Positions 21,711 to 34,879 are shown, counted from the first letter of the stretch. The stretch is 64,000 nucleotides of DNA from Nilaparvata lugens (GCF_014356525.2 NC_052511.1:30840689-30904688), one strand, 5' to 3'. The notes: generated from the letters alone by a model not told the origin. Translations and numbers: made by a program.

Positions 21711-22968
21711 ACGTTTATTATACTGTTATGTTTCAATTATTTTGATAATTAAAAGTTTCCTCGTGTAAGCGTACACCGTACTCTCACTATTATTTCTGCT
21801 ACCGGACGGTCTTTCTCTTTTCTACCTGGGATCTACCATAGATATTTTTTCGATTCAAGGATTGGCAATACTGTTGGTTAATTGGGGGAGCGTGATGGCG
21901 GGGGGCTTTGTTATCTAACAATCATGATTGTTACTGTCAGCGATAGTGTGTTCGTTACTCATCTGAAGATATCAATATTGTTTTAAAATTGTGGAAGAAT
22001 AGGAATTGGAAAAACATAGTTTCCTTCCACATCCTCACACCCTCACATCCTTCCACCCTGAACATTCTAGTATACTATATCCTGAATTTCACATTAATTT
22101 GAGAGCCACTTCATTGAAAAAACTAGTACTGTTCAATAATTATTCCACAGCTTGACCGGCTAATTATGCCACTTGACAAAGCTGGTTATGTCTTGGAGAA
22201 ACCAGCTATTTCTATGAAAGAGTATACAAAATTATCTGATCTCATGAAGAGTGGTAATGTCTAATTGTCTAGAATAGCTGGAAGAATGGAAGTGGAGATT
22301 ATAGTATATGGATTCTCCAATGAAGGTTACGATTGCAGTGGGTTGCATTTTTTCTGAAATAAAGTAGAAGAATATGCATGAATTCACATGGAGAATTGGA
22401 GAAAAACTGTTCAGGAACTCCTAACCCAGTATTATCTTGAGGTATTGAATTCAACTTTTTATAGCAATCACTTCCCCAGAACCTCTTCTGTGAGTACAAT
22501 ATACCCCTCTGTGTTCAATCCCCTGTTGTTAACTGCCAACTTTTGGAGTATCGTACTTGAGATGATCTCCAAATTTCAGTTAGGATATTGTGCAAGTGCT
22601 CAGCCAAGTGTGTGGTGATCAAGTTGAATGCCTTGACTGTGACTTGCATCAACTTGTGTCGGTTTGGTGGGGAATATAAACCACTTGAGAGTTGTGGAGT
22701 TTCCTTGGTTTATGAGGAGACCAGTTCAAAAGTTGTCCAGTTTGTTAATTGATAATCTCCCTGCCAGAATCTATTCGAGGTGGAGTTACACGAGTTTTAA
22801 TTGCCTCACCCCATACTCATAGTTCCAAAGCTTAATGAGCGCTCTGTATTTCTTCAGTGGCCTTCATGAAAGCTCTCGGCAGTGAAGAAGTGGTCATCCA
22901 CTTACAACGTTTAGGCCTATCCAAAATACAGTAGTCGAGATAATTTGATACTACTAGAACCGTACCTC
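21711..22968. other. No feature recognised
   Basis: Unique-looking sequence. Opposed frames at 22299-22618 have no recognisable domain. Confidence 0.5.
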
Positions 22969-22969
22969 T

Positions 22970-23152
22970 TAGGCTAGTTACATACACATCGATTTTTGGT
23001 CGTACGATATTTTACCGTCCTTATAAATTCTATTAGATTGAACAGATGATTTCAAACATATGATGTTTGCCAAGTTCCGTTTAATCTCATAGAATTCATA
23101 GTGACGACAAAATATCGTACGACCAAAAATCGATGTGTGTGTAACTAGCCTA
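22970..23152. mobile_element. Palindromic MITE, TA target-site type
   Basis: The left end GGCTAGTTACATACACATCG (from 22972) and the right end CGATGTGTGTGTAACTAGCC (to 23150) are inverted repeats. Complementarity runs on through ATTTTTGGTCGTACGATATTTT and, less perfectly, to the centre, so almost all of the 179 bases fold into one hairpin. The element is flanked on both sides by TA (22970-22971 and 23151-23152), the target duplication of Tc1/mariner-type elements. No coding capacity. Confidence 0.85.
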
Positions 23153-24135
23153 ACAGTCGATGTCTGTAATACTGAGGGATTCTATTTATCATTTCAGGTG
23201 TTCTGTTCGAATTTCTATTTGAATGATTATTTATTTTGTTCAATGTTGGAGCTCGTAATGTTCAAAATACACCAAGAATTAAACCTGTATTATTTAATGT
23301 CTCTGGAATAAAGGAATTTTGTATTATAAATAATCTAATTACTATGATTATTATTCAATAATAACATTATCAAATTTTAATTTCATTACTTTTCTTTCCC
23401 AGTATATTCTCAGCCAAATATAATGACATGTTTTTATTTTCTAGGAATCGAAGTGAGTAATCGTAATGTTTTCCAAGATGAACGTTTTTTCTCTTATCAT
23501 GAATCATGATAATTATTCCAATCTATAATGGGCATTTTCTATATATTACCAGATTTTGGAAAGTGAACTTATAGAATGAAATGAATCTGCTTTCGAATAA
23601 TGTTATAAGAGGAATTCGAGTAAATTCTTATTTGAATTTGATCCTGTCATTATAAAATTTTATAATTTCTCAAATAATAAATCAGTAAATAAAAAAAATT
23701 AATAAATATAATAGGCTAAATCTAAAATAATTTAGAGATACGCCCGTCAAGTTCCCTCTTCCAAGAGAAACTTCATTGACATACAGATTTTGATACTCCA
23801 AATGATTCATTGAGAAATCGGAATTAAAAATCTGAAGCTACGTGAGTAGTTATCGCTTCGATGGTCTAAAACTAGACTGAAGCCTGAAGCTCAAATAGTT
23901 AACTACTGTACAATCTTGTTGTAATACATCATATTATATCATTGATATTCTCAATTCTATACAATAAAATTGTAAAAAAAAATTTCAATGTTTCTCTCTG
24001 TTACAGGTGAGTTTGATGAATTTCATATTTCGGTGTGGATCGACTGGAACCTCTGAGTATTTAAAATAGTGAGTAAATTTCTTCATAATATTATACTTCC
24101 TGAGCATTCTCTCACAAGTATTTTGAAATATAATA
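23153..24135. other. No feature recognised
   Basis: AT-rich. A splice-donor-like word (ttacaggtgagttt) at 24001-24014 is isolated. Confidence 0.5.
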
Positions 24136-24139
24136 GATC

Positions 24140-25862
24140 ATAACATCTTCTCTTCTCCATGTACCGTCTCCATGGCGGAGGCTGGCTTTCATGATGGCGA
24201 TTTCTATTTTATTCACTGGAACCAATCCCTTAAGTTGCGCAAACAAGATATTCGTCTTCTGCCCACTGATCTCTTGTTAGTTATTCTCCCTTGCATAATG
24301 AGGTGCAATATTTCATCTTTCTTTCCTCTCATTATGTGACCTAAGTACTTTAATTTCCGTTCCTTAATTTCACCTATGAGCACTGGCCTTTTCTCCATTC
24401 TTCTAAGAACCTCTTCATTTGTTACATGGTCTGTATATGAGATTCTTAGCATTTTGTGGTAGGTTCAAAACTCAGAGGCTTGAATTCTCTTCTCACATAA
24501 TTTATTCAAGGTCAATGCTTCCATGCCATATAACAGAACTGGAAACACGAAACACTTAAGGAGACGAATTCGGAGATCAATTTTTATATCTCTTGATATC
24601 AGTAAACTCTTCAAATTGATAAATACAGCACGTGCCTTCTCTATCCTAATTTTAATTTCAGTGAAGTGATCAGCGTTGGAAGCTACCTGGGCCCCAAGAT
24701 ATGTGAATGCATCTACCCGCTCCAATCTCTCATCTCCAGAAAAGAGATCATACAAAGGAGGTGCATTTCTAGTAAATATCATGTACTTTGTCTTCTTGGC
24801 ATTGAGACTTAGACCAGCTTGCTTACTTGCAGTTATGACACTATTCAACATTCTCTGAAGATCCTTCATGTTCTCAGCCAGCAGGACAGTATAAACAGCA
24901 TACCTCAGGTTCCAGCTCCTCACTACACTCTTATTGCACACGTACTGAAGCCTTCTGATGATGATAATACAAGTTTCTTATCAGGCGAAGGTCATATGCA
25001 TCTATTTGAGACTTTTTCAGGATTCCAAGTAGCCCATTATTTTGTACCTTGTCAAAAGCCTTCTGATAGTCTATGAAACAGGCAAATATTGTTTGGTTCA
25101 CATCTAGGCAACGCTGTACAATCACATTGAAAGCAAACAGAACCTCCCGCGTACCTAAACCATTCCTGAAGTCAAACTGGGTATTTGATAAATTCTCTTC
25201 CAGCCTGTTGTAGATCCTCCTCTGAATTATTTTGAGCAATCCCTTCATTGTATGACTCATCAGGCTAATCGTTCGGTAATCTTCACACTTCTTAGCATTG
25301 GACTTTTTCAGAAGACTTATAAAGATTGACTTCAACCATTCAGTGGGAATATACCAGTCCTGTAGATTTTATTATATAAGTGTGTAATAATTCCCACATA
25401 CTCTTCATCAATAAGTTTGAGGATGTCTCCAGGAAGTTCGTCTGGACCTACAGCTTTTCCACCTTTGATATTCTTGATGGCAAATTTGACTTTACTCTTC
25501 AAAATATTCAAACCAGAGTGCTCATCAATATCACAGCGAACAAACTCCCTACCATCCTCAAAAAGTCCTCGAATGTATTCTTCCTACGACTTCAGTTGCT
25601 CCTTCACATCCAAAATTATTTTATCAGTTTTATTTTCTTATGCATGTTATAAGAGTCATTGTATTGAGGGCTTTCAGCTGTTCCATTTCCTCACACTTCT
25701 GCTTCAACCAAGCATCCCTCTCCTTTCTAAATTTGTATCGGTTGTTAACTTCCTTGTATTTCTGCCAATCACCACCTTTGAACTGACGTCGTTCCTTCAT
25801 GAGATTGAGTTTTTCTTCAGTCATCCATTGTTTGCTCTTATCTAACCTTTCACACTTGAGAT
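24140..25862 (-). pseudogene. Reverse transcriptase pseudogene with mutated catalytic box
   Basis: From high to low coordinates the complement reads: linker (WMTEEKLNLMKERRQFK), a frameshift near 25630, then EEYIRGLFEDG (preceded by TAG where Trp is expected), GGKAVGPDELPGDILKLID, a second frameshift near 25350, YIPTEWLKSIFISLLKK, the fingers/palm text CEDYRTISLMSH and CFIDYQKAFDKV, where the first catalytic Asp survives. After HQKASVRV (about 24934) the text jumps to RYAVYTVLLAENMKDL, so about 40-50 palm residues are deleted at a third frame change. The normal YADD box is YAVY: both catalytic aspartates are lost. An in-frame TGA (about 24471) replaces a likely Trp before TYHKMLRISYTDHVTNEEV. 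The frame ends at WFQ (24213), but NKIEIAIMKASLRHGDGTW is readable in another frame down to about 24150, so a further small deletion is present. Confidence 0.85.
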
Positions 25863-25870
25863 CATAACAT
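24140..25870 (-). mobile_element. Decayed non-LTR retrotransposon (LINE), RTE-like endonuclease-reverse transcriptase type
   Basis: The minus strand reads through the linker, the palm and the C-terminal part of an insect endonuclease-reverse transcriptase. Lacking is the apurinic endonuclease domain, so the copy is 5'-truncated near 25870. No poly(A) or microsatellite tail could be fixed at its 3' end near 24140. Clade assignment (RTE-like) is from the look of the C-terminal text (KLKYLGHIMRG) and is tentative. Confidence 0.85.
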
Positions 25871-28800
25871 AATAGATCAATACTATCACATACTGAAAAA
25901 TCTTAAATTTATTTATGGTTGAACATTTTGATGTCACGTGTGACCCACGTGATAATCAAATATAATCAGCCTAGTCAAGGTAGAATTATTATAAAATTGA
26001 ATCTTCTTTTTGAAAAGAGGTACAGCTATTATCGATAAAGCGATAAGAGATCAATGAAAAGATTCAATTATATAATAGTCTAAATTCTTTGGCGGAAATA
26101 AAATCATAAAAATGGTGTAATTTGTTTCTTGGCAGACATAAAAATAATAAACAAAGTTTAATTTAGAGATTGCAATTCTTGTTAAGGTCACATGATCTCA
26201 GATCAGCCGGCAATTTATTCGACTTATTGCTCGATTAATCAGCTGACAGACCAACCAATTATTGTCATGAAAATATTATTTTCATTTCACTATAAATTTA
26301 TTATAAGTGTTATATGTAAAGGGACGGTATGTAATTTGAAGGCATTGATTATTGTGATACTTCGAATATTTATTTATTGGTATCTAAAAAACCACAAAAA
26401 CAAGAGTAGATAGAGATCACATAGAGATCAATGTATGGAATTTGTACAGTTTTTGCATCATTGTTTAATAAGATTCATTTAATTGTAATTCTTATGGCCT
26501 ACTATACAATTCAGTAACCTACAATGAGTGTTAATAATTGATAATAGTTATTTTTATTTATTTGGTGTATAACAAAGAGCTAGGGAAACCTTGAATCTTG
26601 AATTGCCAATCATATAACGTCTTATAAAGACCTATAAACCAATCAGGCGAGGGCTTACAAATTTTAGAGCAAGAAGGTGAAAATTTTCTAGGAGCAGAGC
26701 TCTCTGGCTTGAGATTTCGTCGGATATAGGATATTACACATAAAAAATAGGCTTCCATTTCCAATTATTTTTTTTAAAACAACGAGCCAGCCTTTTTTTA
26801 ATGTCTTATTATTTCTGTATATTAACTGTTTGATTATTTGTGAACTCAATGAATATTATGAGTTCTTAACTGTGGAATATTCCTATTCAGAAGCTAATAC
26901 TGATAGAAAAATTATTCATGATCTGGACTATACCTTAGCCCAGCAGAATTGAAAAAGTATTTAGCTAATTAATTATTGGAGATATTCATCGAGAGCTTCA
27001 GCAAACGTCTATTGAGTGAGAGTTACAGTTGTTAATGAGCTCATAAATAAGGCCTTCTTAGTGAATTGGGGAGTTATTTAAAAGCGCTATATACATTTTG
27101 ATTCAAGCTTGAATACTTCGCAACGTGTTCAAGAAGAAAGCATATTTCATAAGAACTTTTTCTATAAATATATGTTGAAATCTGTAGGAAGCTTATTTCC
27201 ATGCATAGCACAAATTCATATCCCCGAGATTTTATACCTATTATTTTATGGATTATTTATAATTGGTTGAAATATATTTATCAAATCTATGAACTGAACA
27301 TGTTCAAATTTGCTAAATTCTGAAATGATCTAAATTTATAAATCAGTATTAATAAATATTTTGTAATAGTTAATATTATTGTTAATAATAAAACTTCTGT
27401 GATATTGGAAATATCGATAAGCTTATTTTCATTGATATAATTATGTTTATTCTTGCGTCTATTTATGGGAATATATTTGTTTTTTAGTAAGCATACAAAG
27501 GTTTAAGAAATTTGTATTCTTGTCCTGATCCACCTCGTGATATACAGTCCGAGATGTCTTGGTACCAAGCACTATTGTCATGCAACAATAATTTATGAAT
27601 CGTTTAAATTAGTTTTTTATTATGAGCAACTATTACTTTTCATCCCTTGATAATAGTCACATTCTTCAGTCAGCAAGTATTTGTTGATAATTATTATGAT
27701 AAGTCTGCTATAATATATCACATAAGGTTCTAGAGATCTTCTAGGATTGGCGTTAAGTGATAAAGAATTTCGAAAGGATAAAATGGTGCACACCAATATC
27801 CGTTCTAAGCGTTTTGTGACTCAATTAGAAACAAATTATCGTTGAGTTTCATTATTCTTGATCGGATATATGGTTACTGTATACTAGTCACCGACTACCT
27901 TTTTGATTTCTTTCTTGGTATTCTACAATATATATTCAAGAGAGCGGCTTAGTAAATATCAGTTGTCTAGACCCTTCATGGTCCACTATTATAAAATTCC
28001 TCATGCATTTATCACTGAGCTAGAGCTGTGGCTAGAGCCCCATTATATTTGCGAGCCGGACGGCCTTCAATTTCTGCAAATTTATTTGCATGATAGGGAT
28101 CATAGTATCACTGTTGGGCACCCGAGTAGCATTTCATATAAAAATCACTATCAACGTGGAGCATATATTGGTATATCCAAATACGGCTCGACAACATGTA
28201 TCATTAAGTTTGACGAATAATTGCATACTTTTTTTGGATATATGCTAAGTCAAGCATCAGAAGAGTGAATGAAAGAGAAAAAGATTATCATCAATCAATT
28301 ATGAATGAAACAAAATTCCTCAATTATCAATTATTCATTTTCATTATTCTGAGATTATTCTATCAAGGATGCGAATATCCTATCCTCGCGAAAAGGTCAG
28401 TTACTATTTTGGAACCCATAGGGTTTGCATCCGTAATTCATTGAGTATAATGAGACCAAGTATGTGATACGAGTACAAGGATTAATATTATTCCTATGAT
28501 CCAGTATACAGTCTAATGGTTTATTTTAGTTGTTTTTCGAATAATATGTTTGTCATGTATAGAAACAAGCAAAAATGTCAAAAAGATTATATTTATGGAA
28601 TTATTTTACTCTCAACAATTAAATTCTATGTTGCTGATTCAACTTATATTTTCGTCGCTCGCTGTAATCTATACTTTGAAAATTGAAATTCACTTCAATG
28701 AAAATATGAGTACAGGTTCAAACTTCATCTCTATTAGATACCAAATAATATTCATGAGAACTGTATAGTGGGCCTATAATTATAATCTTGCAACATAAAG

Positions 28801-30025
28801 AATGCGTCAAAAATAATGGATCTGCTCCAGCCTCAATATTCTTTTGAGTCACAAAACATACTTGCAACGTGTATTATTTCATGAGCATTATACAAGCTCG
28901 TGAATGAATTGCATAGAATATTTCAAGATTTCTTATGCAGCTCCAATTTTGTAGATGTTGAGAAAACTCGAACAGTGAAACGAGAACCGGAGGAGAATTA
29001 GCATTAACATTTTCCAAGAGTGCGCATCAATGGAGCAGTTTATCTTCGGTGGATATTTTCCTGCAAACATCCGTTTATTTGTGTATCAAACTCCTTAATT
29101 AGCATGCTCCTCCCTCCATCGTTGCTATTCTTCTCTCCTGTTGGATTCTACTCACTTTCACTTCCAACTGTTTCATTCTTAACTGATTCAAACATTTATC
29201 GATTCAGAGAAAGTCACTTGTATTTGGTAAGGAGGAGAAGGATGTTGGCCTTGATCTGTATTTAATATGGAAGTAATGTTAGAGACAAAAAACTTCCTCA
29301 AGAATTTTAGTTGACGAGTAAACACCGAGAATTTCTACTTTATTAGTAATCGAAAAACTGTTCAAAACAATAGTATTATTCAATACTAACTTGTCTCATT
29401 AATAAAATATTTCAGTTGATTAATTTTAAACACCATTTTCTCAATTTGGACTTCCTCAGAGAAAGTTCTTTACATAATAAACACTACAAATAGACATTTC
29501 GTCAACCTCTTTCTTCTCTTCTTTGTTTTTCTCTACTTTCCTTCTTAAACACCGTTTTCTTCCAGTTCCTCTTTCTCAACGTCATCTCTCTCTTTCACCA
29601 TAACAAACCAAGTCCCACCAATTCCAGATTAACAGCCTTGTCTATACGAGATTCTATCTGTACGCTCCACTCTGTAACTCCACTCTACCAACGCACCGTT
29701 ATCTTCAGTGTGGTTTGCTGATTGACGTTCGTCGAATTTACTCAGTTAAGTTATCCAACAGCACTCGAGGGATACAACTTTCCTAATCAATTCCGAGCAT
29801 TTCCAATCGAAATAAAGTCTGCACTAGATAGCTTCTTGAAATATTGCAACTACTTGCGAGTCAACACTCTGACATCAACTTTTCCAGGACAAATGTTTCC
29901 TATATCTAGTGACATTTCTCTAATAACTCAGCCGTTCCACCAACAATTTCTCTCCAAATTTGAATAATCTTTCACTGTGATTTTGTAAATATTCCTGCAA
30001 TTTCATACTACATTCAGTATTTTTA
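25871..30025. other. Long AT-rich stretch without recognisable features
   Basis: Read on both strands. Frames at 26192-26413 (+), 26558-26764 (-), 27903-28220 (+, 105 codons), 29020-29265 (+) and 29722-29967 (+) have no recognisable domain and no consistent splice context. The 27903-28220 frame has the most protein-like composition (HITVGHP-type text near its C-terminus), but I would not call it. A short pyrimidine-rich patch lies at 29500-29600. Confidence 0.4.
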
Positions 30026-30029
30026 TTTA

Positions 30030-30100
30030 TTTTTTTTTTGCTGGGAGTGATGCCCACATGAGCTCCAGGCTTGTGCGTGGGTAATGAGGCGTATGATAAT
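30030..30100 (+). repeat. Possible interspersed repeat fragment with T-run
   Basis: A run of T is followed by ctgggagtgatgcccacatg and caggcttgtgcgtgggtaatg, GC-richer than the flanks. I associate this text with insect repeats but have no second copy here. Confidence 0.3.
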
Positions 30101-31149
30101 GATAATCATTAATTAATTTGATTATATTTTAATAGATGATTGAGATTATTCGCTTTTTCACAAACTAAGCTACAGTTCCAGATGGTATAAGATGCAACAC
30201 CTGTTCATCCTTAATCACATCAAGTAGCCTATGGAGTACATTTTTCCACTCGTTTATAGTCTTCACTCATACTTATCATGAATTATAACGGAAATTGATA
30301 CAATCAATATTATTAGTGGAGTTCAGAATTTTCTGCGAAAAATCATACTATTATATTATTCAGAATTGGATTCATAGCATCCGATTCAATATACACACAA
30401 ACATCACACTACATGTGTGCAAGAATGATTATAAATTGACATATTGATTTATTTCAATATAATATCACATTCAATTACTATGTTCTCCATTATTATAATA
30501 TTCAAATTTATATGTTAATATTTTATTATATATATCAATGTGTCCCCACACAGGGTAGCCTATAGGGAACACATATTAGAAATTGGAAAAAAAATTGTAT
30601 TTGCTTTTTGGGATGTATTTGATTGTATATTCATTCATTTTTTTGACTAGAGAATATTTGAATATATTCTTATTATCACAATAATACACCACATTCTTAT
30701 CATCACACAGGAATGCTCCATAACCAAAGTAATATTGAATCGCATTAATTTATGAATCCCATTATTGATATGTGTTGCTTGAAGGAGCAAACATTATTAT
30801 TGAGGTTGGAATTCAAAATGTTGTTTGATATGCAACAAATTCATGGTCTTGATTGAAGCTATATCTCTGGAATTATATTTTAATTACAGAAATACAAACC
30901 CTTCACTGCACATACGTATTGTGAATTATATTGTATCGTAGCACTTACTTCTAAATTGCTTAGGGCTACTCTATTTAGTACTAGCATGTAGCATGTAACC
31001 CGTGCTTCGCAATGGAGAAAATTTTGTGTTTTAAAATGCAATCTCCTTTTGTCCAGGTAACAAAAAAAAATCAATGATTATAAATTATTTTGTTCAAAAT
31101 CACATGGATAATTCTTGTAAGAGTTGAAAATATCCAGCAAAAAGTGGTT
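30101..31149. other. No feature recognised
   Basis: AT-rich; no credible frame. Confidence 0.5.
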
Positions 31150-31213
31150 TGATATGTCTCGAACCCGCAACCTTTGATTCATCAACCGCGCTCGCTATCA
31201 ACTAAGCTACTGT
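31150..31213 (-). repeat. tRNA-like sequence, probably a SINE head
   Basis: On the minus strand a box A-like TAGCTTAGTTGATAGC (about 31210-31195) is followed by a good box B GGTTCGAGAC (31165-31156), preceded by GGTTGCG. The promoter boxes are well spaced, but I could not build a seven-pair acceptor stem or a normal anticodon arm, so I favour a tRNA-derived SINE or tRNA pseudogene over a working tRNA. Confidence 0.5.
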
Positions 31214-31639
31214 TTGGTCGAGATTTTATTGTTACGTAAACTTTGAAACACAAATTGGATAATTTTTTTCGTTATTCAATTGAAACTAATTGATAAATGG
31301 GAAAAGAATAAGCCCACACTATGTCCATCTTTGTTAAATTCTGAATCTTTATGCAAAATTTAAAGTTAATCAGTTCAATAGTTCAGACATGATAATGCGT
31401 CATTCGTGTATTTCTTATTCTGTACATGTTTAAGACGATGCTACACCTCATTATAGCATAGATGATTATAATCATATTTCTCATATTGATTTATTTTCTG
31501 GATAACTTTCCCAACATAATCATTTTCCAAGTGATAAGAAAGAATAATTATTGCTCACTATCACAATACTCTTGGAATAATTTCTGAAGACCTCCATGTT
31601 AGTGAGTCCTCCACAGAGAAGTTTCACTCTTAATACAGC

Positions 31640-32030
31640 AATGAATCCACTGATAAGTGAGCTACACCTTCAGCCAGATTAGTTGGTGCCCGAACATCTT
31701 CGAGGAATTACCGAGCTCGAGGTCATACGTTGAAGTGCTCCTTAGTAGACTAATAGCCTGCACCGGTACCCCAGATCTGAAACCTCAATTCCTAAGCTCT
31801 GTCCCCTGGTTGCCAGTCTGGCAAACGACACAATCACAGGTCGGATTTTGATGATGGTCTCCTGGCAGAAACGTCTTCATCGCCTTATCGCGCGCGACAT
31901 TTGAAACGTCGGAGTTGAGTTTCAGTAATTGGCTGCAATCCCCACAATGGTCTCAATAAGCCTCGGGACGCATTTCAAATGGCGCACTTCGCTAACTAGC
32001 GGATTAGCATCCATTACCTAGAAATTGGGC
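31640..32030. promoter_or_regulatory. GC-richer island, candidate regulatory element
   Basis: Unique-looking, CpG-bearing sequence (tcatcgccttatcgcgcgcg, cctcgggacgcatttc, cgctaactagcgg). The 64-codon frame at 31657-31851 (+) has no recognisable domain. The island is flanked by AT-rich DNA on both sides. Confidence 0.35.
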
Positions 32031-32055
32031 TTAGATATTGAGGATGAGGCCTTTC

Positions 32056-32230
32056 AAGATTATTAATTATGTAACTCTAGAGCATAATATTGGATTCCAA
32101 TTCGATTGAGATTAATTAATTTTTCAGTTTGGTAAGAAGACATCAAAGATTATTGATAATACAACTCTAGAGCAGAATATTTGATTTAAATTTGATCAAG
32201 TTTTCTCAGTTTCCAAATTCTTAAACTTTT
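32056..32230 (+). repeat. Degenerate tandem duplication, about 88-bp period
   Basis: aagattattaattatgtaac (32056) and aaagattattgataatacaac (32144) are each followed by tctagagca.aatatt.gatt and a gat.gag or gatcaag word. Confidence 0.7.
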
Positions 32231-32554
32231 GAAATCCAATAAACTTCAACTTTTTTCGAAATCTATTGAATCATCGCTCATGTTTTTCCACGAGTAGGCC
32301 TACATGTTCTGTGGAGTACAAAATTTGAGATTTTAGCTATGCACACAAATCTACTCCTCTGATTCCGGACCTTGATTCCTCATCAGCAATATAATAAGAT
32401 TGAATTATCCTGGATAACTCACCCTAGAACCCCAAGACATGCTCATGTAACGAAAGATATACATACTCATACATCTTTATTGAAAATTCGCAATTGATTG
32501 ATTACGAAGTCAAATGAGAAGATACATTAGAAAGATACATTTCTTTTGCTGGTG

Positions 32555-32695
32555 CAGCCTGAAACAATTTTTAGTTTTTAGTTCTCGGTAGTTAATTCAA
32601 TTTTATTTTCTTGTAATATTTTCTTGATTCATCAACCTTGATTTGTTGCATTGTTAAATTATGGCAATAAAGAATTGAATTGAATTGAAAAATTG
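32555..32695 (+). mobile_element. LINE 3'-tail fragment with (AATTG)n
   Basis: The text ttgttgcattgttaaatt, atggcaataaag and then (aattg)n is typical of the 3' end of insect non-LTR retrotransposons. No reverse transcriptase precedes it, so only the tail is present. Confidence 0.5.
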
Positions 32696-32992
32696 AATTA
32701 AGAAATCATAATGAGAAAGCATTTGAAATAGTTTTCCTAATCACTGTTGATCAAATATACATTCCGTTGAACTGGGTTTCGATTATTGGTACTATTGAAC
32801 AAAAACAATTTTATTGATTGTGATAGCAGAACTATTATACTATACGGCTCCATGATAGTCTCTCAATCTTGCAAAACAAATTTCAACATAAAATAGGTTA
32901 AGGACAATCATAACAATAGTGAAAAGGTGGAAACATGATTAAGTTAATATTGTTCAGATTATTCTGATATAATATGAATGATAATGTAATAT

Positions 32993-33032
32993 CATAGCCA
33001 CCTCTAATACCTCTGTAATAGAGGTGGCTATG
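32993..33032. repeat. Perfect 14-bp hairpin
   Basis: CATAGCCACCTCTA (32993-33006) and TAGAGGTGGCTATG (33019-33032) are exact inverted repeats around a 12-base loop. Pairing continues imperfectly outward (taatat on the left against atattac on the right). It could be an RNA hairpin, a miRNA-like precursor or a small palindrome. Confidence 0.8.
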
Positions 33033-33119
33033 GTAATATCCATGTTTTTCGTGTCTTCTTGTTGAAACAACAACCAGATGTTTACCATTTTCATTCATAT
33101 TCATTGATTTATCATCATG

Positions 33120-34500
33120 ATTCCATTCTGTGCTTGTGTGAATAAATGGAATTCAATGAATGAATTTTCTCCTCAAATATTGTCAAGCATTCAAAAATAA
33201 ATCAATTTCAAAATAAATTAGGCTTTCACGCATTAACTGCATAATTCCTATTACAAGTATGTAGTAAAATCCAGTCCTAGATGTGAATTTCACAATACTG
33301 AAAATTGGAAATAGGCTAAGTGATAGACTAATTTATTTTTTTATTCAATCAGAATCAATAGGAAATTCAGTATTCAGTGTTGAGTTCACACTGCTAAAAG
33401 ATTGGAGCATGAATACTTGATCTGATGGAAGAGGTAAAAATGTGGCCAAGTAGGTATTTCAATAGGATCAAAGATTCATCTTATTCCAATATTGCATGTT
33501 TCATATCGACAACCCCACTTATCTCACTCAATAATCATGTTTCAAGTACTGTATATATCAAGATATCAAACATCATGGAAATATTCATAATATGATTTCC
33601 AAGGATATTCTTTGACCAACTCGGTTCATATTTTCTCTTGTGGAAGAATTTGTGTGATATACTTTTTTGTAGCAATATCAAGGATATGCGTTTAGAGAGG
33701 AAATTCCTGTACGCATTGTGAGTTCTGAAGAGTCGATATTCATCGTGAAAATCGTGATATGAACCTGAACCGTTGCTACTGAATTACTTTTTATTGAACA
33801 CTTGACGATGGAAGGAAACGAACTGATTCAATGAGCCTGAAAGAAATGATAATTCTGAGACATTTCCATGGCAATACAGCTGGAATCAAAGTTCAAGAGC
33901 TCGAATTTGCAATTCCAATCGTATCTAGATATATGCGGACGGAGTAACTCTCAAAGCAGTAAAATTTATATGTATACAACATCCACTTTCCAACTTATAT
34001 GGCTTACATACTTGTAGTCAACATTGCAAATCTTTGAAACGGATGTAGTATGTCTGCTCTCACTGGATACTAAAAGTTTCTCAATGATTCATTGCGAAAG
34101 TCTTTGCAACTCCTTTTGGTATCAAAGTAGGTATTATCAGCGAGTTTCTGTGTGCTACCATATTTCAATTGAAAAAAATTTCTTCTTATTCTGTGTTCCA
34201 ATTGAAGTCATGGTGGAGTGATTGAGCGATATAGTATATTAGGCTTGTATTTCAGATTTTCAACTTATTATTGGTTTAGTAGCGCCTTATATATTGAAAT
34301 ACAAGAGTGAAAAATACTGAGTTTCTTATGAAAATCCATTTAAATACAAATATAGGATAATGAAGTTTACATAAGAGTGAACTCCGATTCAGAAAGAAGT
34401 AAAACACATTAAATTAGAGATACATTTCCTGTGATAACCTCCACTGCTTATAATGAACTGTACAGAAGGTACTCTCTCACACTATAGACTACCACAGTAC
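33120..34500. other. No feature recognised
   Basis: AT-rich, no credible frame. An AATAAATGG word at 33143-33151 may be part of an old LINE tail. Confidence 0.5.
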
Positions 34501-34554
34501 GCAGTAGGTAACTGTGTGTGAGTAAACTCACATGACGAAAATTTTCTTGAAGTC

Positions 34555-34720
34555 AAGTACTTCGAAGGTGAGAGAGATGGATTTATACAGAGTAGCAAAG
34601 AATGAGAGAAACGGAAAGAAAGAGAGAGTAGCTATGAGGTGTGGGAATGAAGGAAGTAGAATGAAGAGAAAGAGAAATGGAGTGAAGGAGAATAAGAGTG
34701 ATACAGAGTTCTCGGCAGGC
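34555..34720 (+). repeat. Purine-rich tract
   Basis: GA-rich plus strand (agagaaacggaaagaaagag, aagagaaagagaaatgg). The 115-codon frame at 34532-34879 (+) and its antisense counterpart at 34528-34728 reflect this composition. Confidence 0.6.
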
Positions 34721-34879
34721 TCTCTCAAATTAATGTTTACTCCCTATCCAAAAGTCAACAAGACCAGAAGAAAAGTATATCTCATTTCATTCCTTGGACA
34801 AACAAGAGAAACTACTATTTGTATTTCTACTAAGGATGTTACTGCGTATCAGTGGTTCGAACATACTCGTAGCAAATGA

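Noticed and set aside
27903..28220. 105-codon plus-strand gene
   Set aside because: Text is protein-like in part, but there is no domain, no splice context and no ATG in good context.
31150..31213. Functional tRNA gene on the minus strand
   Set aside because: Box A and box B are good, but no acceptor stem or proper anticodon arm can be built; better seen as a SINE head or tRNA pseudogene.
34532..34879. 115-codon basic protein
   Set aside because: Purine tract gives Arg/Lys/Glu runs; antisense is open as well.
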